Source: Apiotrichum sp. Y4204 (lineage: Eukaryota > Basidiomycota > Tremellomycetes > Trichosporonales > Trichosporonaceae). From it: 64,000 bases of DNA. Both the position numbers and the translations under genes were made by a program. Position 1 is the stretch's first letter. Each line of letters starts with the position of its first letter. The notes under the pieces are model-generated. The model searched no databases, was not told the DNA's origin, and saw nothing but the letters and a program-made list of their open reading frames with translations. Location: assembly GCA_025531455.1 (NCBI GenBank), contig JAMYHL010000042.1:124001-188000 (forward strand). The letters run 5' to 3'. Positions 55,797 through 64,000 of this stretch are shown one piece after another.

Positions 55797-56742
55797 GCCG
55801 TACTGTGGCACAGGTGTGGATATAGTGTAGGGAACGAAGTGTTGAGTGTCGAGAGTAAGTGGTGCGGAGGATAGCCCAACAGAGGAGGTGAGTACACGCC
55901 GCGCATTATATACAAGTGATGGCCGTGTGGGCTTAGAGGATGTCGGTGCCGGTACACTCGTCCAAAAGCAAGGAACCAGTGATCAGTGATCAGTGATGGA
56001 TGATCAATAATGGGTGGACATGATATGTAGATGATCAATGCGCAGGCGCAGTGTTTCACATTTCCGCGTCACTTGTGCGAATCAAAAGCCCCTACCCAAG
56101 ACTACAATGAGTTGTGTGAGGTGCGAGACTGACGACCGTTCGACAAGAGTGCGACACACACGCGTTTCTCGTTGTCCTCTCAGCTCTCAGCTTTAGAAGT
56201 GCAGGCGGTGTGTAAAGCTGACGTGATGTAAGACAGTGTCAATCTGTTTGCCTTGAAGGGACGCTCGTGAACTTAAGACACTGATCGGCAGATCTACAGA
56301 CAACGCCGAAGGTGAAACTGCAATCATACAGTCTGTTACGAGAATCAGGATCACTCAGAAATGTTATTGTTGCATACCAGCCCATCTTTGTCTCGCTAGC
56401 GCCCTTCTAGACCATGGAATCGTCGGATCCACGGTCGATCAGGAAATCAAGTTGCGCTAACGCCAGTAGCGCAGGTCATGTCTGTTGAGAACGCTTCAGA
56501 CCGCGCACGCAGTCCATCAGCAATCGCGCATTGACGCGTTCTGCACCCGATGCGTGTGCCCACATTGTTCCTTGAGTGGCGTTCCTGCCATGCCGTAAAC
56601 CCACCCTGGAACCAAACAAATCTAGTCCCAGGCAACGAGCGACATACAGCAGACAAAGGACGTGGAATTCATGGCGCTACAGAAAGTATGGACTCGGAGG
56701 TGGGAGACTCGGATGTGGAAGCGGAGAGAAAGGCACTACCGT
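55797..56742. other. spacer between small genes B and C
   Basis: About 950 bp, AT-richer than the rest, with a GTGATCA repeat at 55978-55996. No gene seen. Confidence 0.45.
55906..55912 (-). promoter_or_regulatory. TATA box of small gene B
   Basis: TATATAA on the minus strand, 110 bp before the ATG at 55796. Confidence 0.5.
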
Positions 56743-57051
56743 CTATGAGGTATAGTCCGGCACGCAAGCGTTATCCTGGTGGAACGGCGCACAGAAGGCC
56801 TGCATGCGGATTTGGAGCAGGAGGTCGCGCACGGCCGGCGCGTCGGGCGGGTACTGGGTACTGTCTGCCTGGGAGGCGCGACAGTCGGCAATGAGTTGGT
56901 GGGCGATGGTCTGGACGCACTCGAGCGCGGTATATCCGATGGGGGAGTAGTCGTGCCATCCTCCAAATCCCGTGCCGATGGTCGTGCGGCCAATGTGGAC
57001 TTTGACCCTGGCGAGGTGGCGCTCGAGGTTGCGGATTTGGGTAGTGTACAT
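56743..57051 (-). CDS. small protein C (102 residues as read, N-terminus uncertain), unknown
   Basis: Open frame of 102 residues from an ATG at 57051. Helical start (IRNLERHLARVKVHI), a Gly/Trp-rich loop (GTGFGGWHDYSPIG), then ALECVQTIAHQLIADCRASQ and VRDLLLQIRMQAFCAPF. An in-frame upstream ATG at 57147 starts a Ser/Thr-rich 19-codon stretch like the first exons of B and D, but it is cut by TAG (57088-57090) and TGA before the frame resumes. A branch site and acceptor (CTGAC...CCGCAG) precede the second part, yet I find no good donor. So the gene is either short, spliced in an unusual way, or damaged. Confidence 0.45.
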   Translation of the reverse strand: MYTTQIRNLERHLARVKVHIGRTTIGTGFGGWHDYSPIGYTALECVQTIAHQLIADCRASQADSTQYPPDAPAVRDLLLQIRMQAFCAPFHQDNACVPDYTS

Positions 57052-57806
57052 AGAAGCTATCGAGATCTGCGGGGACTGTGGTCAGTTCTAGGCGGGGGAG
57101 GACTGAGTGGCCGAGGGCCTAGTGGACGTAGTTTCCTGGGAGCTCATCGCGGTCGAGCGTAGGATGGATGAATTGCGGTCTACAGTGTAGAGAGAGAGAG
57201 GGAGGACGATGCAACGAATGTGGGGAAAGAAGAGAAAACAATGTCGGCGACAGTGTTGATAATGAACAGAGCGAATTTCTACAGGAGAGTAAACAAAAGA
57301 GGAGGTACTTTACGATACACAGAGGAAACTGCAAGCTACAGCTTCAAGTACAGTATATCAAGTGGCCTTTGCAATAGGAGCATCTCGCGATCTGGGTGTT
57401 CGCGGCGACGGCTCAACGCCACATATCACGCTAGCGCTTCAGCCTGGCGAGAGAAGCCACTCCGGCCCACTCGATGTGTACTGTAAACAGATACTCAAGC
57501 CATGTAACTACTGAATGTAGCGGTGCGCAGATCTCTCCTGCGCAGACATGCGTCAACTAAACACGTCGTCAATCTGGTCAACTTCTTGAAAGGTGACGGT
57601 TGATTTATAGACTAAGAACTAGAAAGACTAGGGTAACGCGAGGAGGAGAGGAAGACACTCAACATGGGAGACATTACAGGAAACCGGGAAGCTACAACAA
57701 CTATTCCGCAACGTGACTGTTGCTCGGCACACAGGTAACTGGAGGAAAGAGGGAGGAGCGAGGTGAGGGGGGAATATGAAGATCCGGAAATTGGAGGTTG
57801 TGGAAA
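57052..57806. other. spacer between small genes C and D
   Basis: About 750 bp holding the possible first exon of C (57091-57147) and otherwise no convincing frame. Confidence 0.4.
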
Positions 57807-58370
57807 TCACGGCTTTCCCCGGAAGAAGTGAGCCAGATTGCCATGGCGGGCTGAGAGACGAGAAAATTGGTTGACGAAGTGGGGTGTACCAGGCTTGATG
57901 CTTTCATCCATGACCTTGCGGCGGAGATCTTTGCAAATATCCGCCACCTCGGACGCTCTCCGATCGATGGTGAGAAGGGTGTTGTGGGCGGATAGCGGGG
58001 GCACGGTGGCATTCGCGGGCTGCTTGAGGGCTTGCTCGACGATCGTACGAAGGGTGAAACATTCGAAGATAAGGTGGTTGACCATAGTGGAGAAAAGCTT
58101 CTTGTCAAAGTTCTCTAACTGTTAGGCCCTTCACAGTAGTATGGGGTTCAACGCACCGGAGTAGCTGGCCTGCGTCAGGTTTTGCCAGGCTAGATCAAAG
58201 TTGCGGGCGACAGTATAGGCGTTGCAGCTTTTTAGAAAGTTTGCGGCAGGGTGTGAGCTTCCGGTCGAGTCTTCGTAATAAGAGGAACTGCCGAATAGGT
58301 GCGCACTGCTCCTCTTGTATGGGTGCGGCGGGGTAGTACGGCGTTGAAAGGTATTGCGTTGAGGAGGCAT
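57807..58370 (-). CDS. small protein D (173 residues), unknown
   Basis: Exons 58370-58157 and 58114-57807, phase-1 intron of 42 nt. A basic, Ser/Tyr-rich start (RRTTPPHPYKRSS, GSSSYYED) leads into a helical region: ANFLKSCNAYTVARNFDLAWQNLTQASYS before the intron and NFDKKLFSTMVNHLIFECFTLRTIVEQAL after it, then IDRRASEVADICKDLRRKVMDESI and a basic end. The helical part resembles a DUF-type bundle but I recognise no family. Start codon chosen as the first ATG after a pyrimidine-rich leader. Intron phase and position match protein B. Confidence 0.6.
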
Positions 58371-60237
58371 TGCTTGAGCGTTTGAGAAAAACCGCTGGGG
58401 TCGCGTCGGTTGCGAAGAGAGATGTAACAGTAAGGAAGAAAAGAGGGCAAGAAGGTATAAACAAGGAGAAAGAGTTGAGAGACTGAACGGAGTTGAAAGA
58501 AAACTGACGGCAAGTCGCAAGTTGACAAGTCTCAGCAGCACCCGAGATCAGCGCGCAGCAGCGCACCTTTCGGTGGCCGGTGGGTTGGTACGCCCAGTCA
58601 ATATAACGGTCCAGTCATCTCCCTTCATCAATGGGTTGGCTGGTCAGGGAATCAATCGAGGCTAGAAGGACGATCGGACGACGATCGGACGATCCCACAC
58701 GTTACCCGCTTGCGTGCCATCCCACCAGGCTAGGGATCTACCTACGGAAAGGGAATGGTTGGGAATGGGGTGCAGACGCAAGGACCGGCGGCGTAGCTGC
58801 AGATCCCGACGATTCAGACTCAGTAGAGCTCAACAGGCTCGATAAGTGATGAGCGCGTAAGGCTTAAATTTCTCTGATTCTCTGTTGGTGATCTGATAGT
58901 GAGCCCTCTCCAGCTTTCCAGGATTCCAGAGACGTGGCGGCGTTGCCTTTTGACGAGTGACAACCGATGTGTTGAAAAGCCTCAAACTGACATTCTCGAT
59001 CCTTGACGCGTACAGCGGTCGATTTCCATCAGCCCTCGGACTCCCAAAGTTTCGAAGATCAAGTGACCGACAGTTCGGTCCGGCCGGCGTGTATGCCTGC
59101 ACAGTTGAATGGCAAACGAATGAACACTAACATGGGGGGCAAGTCTCCGAGCTCCAGAGTTGCGGCCATATTGTTCCGACGGCGCTTAACAGCGTTAAAC
59201 ATTATGCTTACTGCTTCCGCTACAAGCTCGCCTGCAGTTGCAAGCTGACACGTGTGCGGCGACTTTGAGATCATGAGATCTTGAGAACTCAGTGGATTTC
59301 ATGGCTCACGTACCCGTTCCAGCCATACTTGGCAAGAATGACTGGTGATCGAGCCTGTACCGTGAGAGACAGGGGAGTCCAAGCCCGGAACTCCGTCCGC
59401 GCAAGCCTTTTGTGCCCCTGTGGATGGACCTAGTTCCGACCAAGGCGTGGCTCCATCCAGTGGTCCCCGAAGATCCTTCGCCCATCCGCACTGACAGGGT
59501 TGAGGGGAAGTGGGTGGCCGACCATCTCTGCGACAACCGAGAAAGCTGGAGACACAGAGTACCTTGAGATGTCTGTACCTTGAGTCGGGTCTCTCGTGCA
59601 CCACCGTGGGGGCTCGAGATTGACTCCCCCAGGTCCTGTCTTCGGGACGAATGCAGACGGTCACCGGGTAGGAGGAACACCAACGGAATGGTTCTCAGCT
59701 GTCAGCTTTGACATCGTGGAGCAAGGACTTGTCGAGAAAGAACAGTGCGTCTCGGTCAGTAAGGGCAATCAAGCAAACTGGGGGATGTCGAAGGCCAATC
59801 GTTTGGTCGTCGAGGAGACGGAGAAGAAGCAACGGCCACTGGCGGCATCCACGGTGGCCGCACGCATGTGCTCTATCTCTGCCTGTGCTCGAGGTACATG
59901 CAATCGGCACATACTGCTCATTGTCTCAACAGAGTGCACAACAGAGTGGTGATCGATGTACTTCCTGTCACTGCGCAGTCACTCTACGGGCCGATCACAA
60001 TCTCATATCTCGGCGACCTGGCGGCGCGCAACGGCGGCCGCGGGCCAAATGACCAACAATTGCGATGGCGAGCTGTGCACCCCCGCATGGCAAATGGTGG
60101 CGAGCATGGCGAATCCCAACATTCCCTGGTCAAACCTGGTAGGATCCATCGCTGGAGGTAACGTGGCGGCGAAGGGGCCACAGGTCTCGGGATCTCGGAG
60201 CTCGGAGGTCGGAGAGCAAGGCACATCGCACGCCACC

Positions 60238-60278
60238 CTCACGGCCTCACGGCCTCACGGCCTCACGGCCTCACGGCG
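60238..60278. repeat. CTCACGGC 8-bp tandem repeat, 5 copies
   Basis: Five perfect copies in the gene-poor region. Confidence 0.85.
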
Positions 60279-61456
60279 ACCCCGGGGCACAGGCCAGGGG
60301 CCAGGGGGAACGCATGCACGCATGCGGCGCGCGGCGTGGTACACGCGCACACGCGCATGGCAGTGTGGACGTGTGGGGATGGTGTGCATGTGTGCATGCT
60401 GGTTGCATTGCTTTTTCGGCCTGTTCCTTAATTTCTTGAATCCTTGATCCTTGCATCCTTGAATGCTGCGATTCTTGGAGCCTCTGCAACATGCAACAGC
60501 TGCACAGTGCTCGAGTGGATCTCACTAAGAAGCACGACACACGACGTCTCACGCGTCTCACAAGATGCACCATGCCCTAGATCACCAAACTTGATGCATC
60601 ATGCACGACCATGCACCATGCACCATATGCACCATGTCCAGATCACGCATCATGTCCAGCGAGTATGAGGGATTTTGAACTACAGTATTCAGAGTGAATG
60701 ATGAGCCAACTGCAGGCTGCGCAGGCTAATAACCTTTTGGCCGTTATTAGCCCAATGTTGCATGAAACAGGGTAGACGTTCACAGCCCGCGTTGGATGGG
60801 AGATCGGGATTAGGGATTGGGGTCGTGCTGGGCGCGGGGTCGACGGCGAAAACCCTGTGGCGCCTGTGACGAGGTAAAGAGAGTCGCCGTGGCCCTAGTT
60901 TAGCCCGCGGCTCTCTGCGATTCAACTCCGAACAAGGACCTCGTGCGGACCCGTCACACATGCAAAACAGCGCTCATAAACTTCTCGATTGAGGTCCTCC
61001 ACTTATCCCAGTGTGCCCTTACGACAGCGCGGAGCGCGCCTCGGCGTGCTCGGCGTTACGTCATCGCCTGCCGGGGCACGCCCTAATCGCGGAACTTGGG
61101 GTTACAGTACCTTGGGGGGAGGGCATGGGGCTCCAAGCGCGGTTTTGCACAAGGCACATGCAGTAGCCAATAATAGCTCTCGCTGCACAGCCGCCCACTT
61201 TTTGGGCTCGCTTTAGCTTCCAAGTTTGCGCAATCCTACCCCCCCCCCCGAGATCAAGACCAGAGATCAAGAGATCCAGCATGGTTGTAAATTATAGGGC
61301 TATTGTAGCTATCTGCACAGCGTCTGAGAACGTAGCGCTAACGGCAAGAATAACAACAGCTAGCGGAGAATAGAGCTAGAAGAGCAGAGAGCCAAGGAGA
61401 ACAGCCGGAGGTGGACGGCAACGGGCATTTGTGTTGCAGAGTGGGCTATCAGGGAG

Positions 61457-61460
<4 letters not shown>

Positions 61461-61509
<49 letters not shown>

Positions 61510-61532
61510 GGGGGGGGGGGGGGGGGGGGGGG
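61461..61532 (+). repeat. poly-G tract (47 G, CC, 23 G)
   Basis: Near-pure 72-base G tract on the plus strand broken only by CC at 61508-61509. Length may be an assembly estimate. It makes a spurious poly-Gly/poly-Pro frame. Confidence 0.9.
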
Positions 61533-62880
61533 AGCGGGGCACACCGCCATCACCGTTGGTTACGTTGTTACGCTTCGCTTCAGGTGGGTAAATAAGGGGG
61601 GTTGTCGGGGGCGTGAGGTCGGGGTTCAGGACATGGATGGGGGGACGAGGAACAGCAAAAAGAGGCACCGCCAAAAGACCCCACAAATCCACAAACTGGA
61701 TCGCAGCAGATTGCAAGAGATCTGGAATGGAATATTCCTTCTGCGCTCTGCCCTTGCTCGCTCTGCCAGGCCCCTCGAGTAGCCAAGACATGCGAGACGT
61801 CCGTTTTCCGTTTCCGTTTCCCGGACGCCACACGCACTGGCGCTGGCTGGCGCTTGGAGACATATGCGTTTAGGGCTAGAGGGGCGGGCATGTCTTGGGC
61901 AGAGCGCCAAGAGGTTGCAAGAGCCGTACATGGTGGGGAGCGGAGAGAGCGAGATTGGGACCCTTTGTTCCTCGCGATTTCTCGGCCGGAATGCCCAAAA
62001 GGTCACAATGACGGGCATGACGGTGCAGAAATGGGCGTTTGTGCTGCTGCCGCGCACTGGTACGCACTCTCTCTCCCCTTTTTCCTGTAAGCGAGGTCGC
62101 GAGCGAGAGCGACAGAGGAGGGGGGGTGATTGGGAACGAGACAATATCTTGCATCCCTGTCACAAGTATCAGCCTTGTGCTCGCTCGCTCCCATTTGTCC
62201 TGCATCCCACATCCTCTTCGCCATCACCGACGCCGGCGAGGATCTACGGAGCCCACAGCGATCAGCAATCCCCCGTTTCCCCCTTCTTGTCCCCCATTCC
62301 CCGTCGCCGATCCCCGCGGCCCGGCAGCGCGTCCACTGCGCGCACTGCGCTATTGCGAACCTTATCCCCACAACAACGACCGCCGACCAACGTTCGTCCA
62401 ACACAAACAGCCAACACCGCCGTGCACCGCGCACCGATATCCACACTCATATCTGCATACACTCCCACTTTTACACACATCTCAACTCCTCGCCTGGCCC
62501 GTGCTTGACTTTCCACCCTCCACCCCTTGAACCGGTGTTTCCCTGCAGACTTCCGCACACGGCCTTAAGAGTTGACGCTTGGGCGCGGGCCCGCGGCGTA
62601 TAGGTGTAGAAGATTGGGCAGCCTTGCGTGTTGTCTCTTCACTCTCCAAGCACTGCGCTTGCACACTGCCATCTTCTCGAGTTCTGTTCTCGCCACCGAC
62701 TCTATTCATTCCCTCATCTCTCGAACACACGCCCCCCGGCCATCGCACATTGGCGGCCACCTCAAAGCAGCTCTCTTGCCGCGTTCCGTCCTGTCCCGTC
62801 CGTCCCATCGTTCCCGCAGTAACCATCATCCCCATCTCATTCCTTCCCCTCGTCGCATTCCTCCCCCCTCACTCCCCGCC

Positions 62881-64000
62881 ATGGGCCGACACCTGGACGA
62901 CCGGCGCAGTCTTGACGAGGCAAAGTTTCACCTCCTTCTCCGCTCGCCATCGGCAGGAAGCACCTCGTCGGATTCCGATCTCTCCCTCTCGCCTCTCCCG
63001 CGCAGCCCCATCGCTCTTCCAGATGACGGCCAGGAGTTGATCCTCCCAGAGAGCTACGACGAGCCGCCGCGCCGCAGGCGCGTCTGGGCAGCGCGCAGAG
63101 ACCCCCTGCTCCTCTCCGCGCTCTTCATCGCCCTCGCGACGGGTATCGCTCTCTTCATCGCATTCCCCTTCCCCACCACTGTGCATGTCTTCCTCGGCGC
63201 CGCGCTCGCCCTCACCATCTGGACGCTCGCGAGCTGGGTGCGCATCGTGTACACCCTTGCACTCGCGCAGCTCCGCGGCAGCCCCAAGGCCAACGCTCTC
63301 CGCCGCTGGAGCACGGTGTATTTCATCACCCTCATCATTTCGAGCGGACTTGTTTTCTTCTGGCTCTCCCTCGGCCTCGTTCCCCTCCCGGAAGCGGTTC
63401 CCGCACTGGGCCACGCAGATGGGTCTCAGCCACGGTATTTTATCGCCGCAAACCTCTACAACAGCGAGCGAATCCTCCCGCGCTGGACCAGCGAGCTCGT
63501 CAAGCTCCTCGAACACCGTAAGCCTCTTTTTGTCTTTCCGCACTGACCGCAGTCGGACCGAGCAACACGTTCGTGTCCATCTACGAGTCCAACTCGGAGG
63601 ATAAGACGCCTCTGCGGCTCACCGAGTTTTCCGAGCTGCTCGACGCCATCGGCGTGCAGAACCGCATCGTGAGCGACCGCACGACTCGGGACTGGCCGTA
63701 CAACACGTCGCCGCAGCGCATCAAATTTCTCGCCGACGCGCGCAACCGTGCGCTCGCGCCACTCCAGAGCCCAGACCCTGCTGTGCGCCTCCCGCACCAC
63801 GATTCGTTCACCAAAGTCCTCTTCCTCAACGACGTGTACTACTCGTGGCAGTCGGCTGTACGCCTCCTCGCCACCTCCGGGGACGACACCCCCGGAGAAG
63901 AGGGGTACGATCTCGCGTGCGGCATGGACTATTTCCAGTCTGGTGAGTGAACAGCGGTGCAGGGTGTGTGCGTGCGGTGCAGGTGGCGCTGCGGGCCTGC
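62881..64000 (+). CDS. CAP59/CMT1-type alpha-1,3-mannosyltransferase, N-terminal part
   Basis: Type II membrane glycosyltransferase of the family that includes cryptococcal CAP59 and mannosyltransferase CMT1, which work on capsule or wall glucuronoxylomannan and related mannans in the secretory path. Exons 62881-63517, 63553-63942 and from about 63983, cut by the window end; about 348 residues visible. Cytoplasmic Ser-rich N-terminus, two or three hydrophobic stretches (PLLLSALFIALATGIALFIAF, VFLGAALALTIWTLASWV, VYFITLIISSGLVFFWLSLGLV), then the catalytic domain: YFIAANLYNSERILPRW, NTFVSIYESNSEDKT, RIKFLADARNRALAPL and VLFLNDVYYSWQSAVRLLAT, holding the family's aspartate after FLN. Which member it is cannot be told without the C-terminus. 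Confidence 0.85.

Larger units (their letters stand above)
58371..62880. other. 4.5-kb gene-poor region
   Basis: Upstream of D and of the CAP59/CMT1-type gene. I find no gene I can support. Open frames that look slightly coding lie at about 59345-59550 and 59596-59952 on the plus strand (up to 118 residues) but lack any domain I know; they could be a decayed gene. Also present: a CTCACGGC tandem repeat (60238-60278), ATGCACC-type short repeats (60593-60637), an 11-base C run (61239-61249) and long G tracts (61461-61532). The last 700 bp are CT-rich leader of the next gene. Confidence 0.45.

Noticed and set aside
59299..59683. Retrotransposon integrase or chromodomain relic
   Set aside because: A few residues looked suggestive, but no catalytic motif, terminal repeats or target duplication could be found.
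61411..61863. Poly-glycine / poly-proline proteins
   Set aside because: They are just translations of the poly-G tract on either strand.

Overview
This is nuclear DNA of a basidiomycete fungus. The most likely group is Tremellomycetes, probably the Trichosporonales (Cutaneotrichosporon, Trichosporon, Apiotrichum or Vanrija type); this placement is inference. The grounds are a GC-rich sequence, genes split by many very short GT-AG introns (commonly 33-50 nt, often with a CTGAC or CTAAC branch site), tRNA genes with anticodon-loop introns, and a CAP59/CMT1-type mannosyltransferase. There are no operons. All exon coordinates given here were worked out by hand from splice signals and phase arithmetic.

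Layout. 0-19 kb is dense: an aldo/keto reductase tail, a four-helix membrane protein, an HBS1/SKI7 locus, a Zn2Cys6 transcription factor, mitochondrial ribosomal protein uS4m (NAM9), the BAR protein HOB3/RVS161, an ABC-F ATPase, a GTPBP1-like GTPase, glutaredoxin GRX5 and a split tRNA-Val. HBS1/SKI7, the ABC-F protein and the GTPBP1-like protein all belong to families acting on ribosomes or on mRNA surveillance. 20-27.5 kb holds HEM1 (5-aminolevulinate synthase), HEM2 (aminolevulinate dehydratase) and a pyridoxal kinase (BUD16 type). These are steps one and two of haem synthesis plus the enzyme that makes the PLP cofactor of step one. 29-40 kb has a DUF2456-like membrane protein, a LisH/CTLH WD40 protein and a LIM protein with a long leader. 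40-52.5 kb has a split tRNA-Thr, a single-pass surface protein whose tail is cut by an in-frame TAG, Golgi GDPase GDA1, phosphatidylethanolamine methyltransferase CHO2 and a TFIIIA-like zinc-finger protein. 53.7-58.4 kb is an accessory-looking run of four small minus-strand genes I cannot assign. 58.4-62.9 kb is gene-poor with long poly-G tracts. The window ends inside a CAP59/CMT1-type gene.

Most interesting points. (1) The HBS1 locus has a SKI7-like exon that ends in its own stop. Skipping that exon joins compatible phases and restores a normal-size HBS1. (2) HOB3 needs a 6-nt microexon, which lies just upstream of a GGGGAC repeat. (3) The surface protein near 41 kb continues in frame for 136 codons past a TAG, ending in a proline/tryptophan-rich tail. 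(4) Small genes at 53.7-58.4 kb share size, strand and layout, two share a phase-1 intron before a similar helical segment, and one is followed directly by a 12-bp minisatellite whose unit also appears inside that gene. (5) HEM1, HEM2 and pyridoxal kinase are linked.
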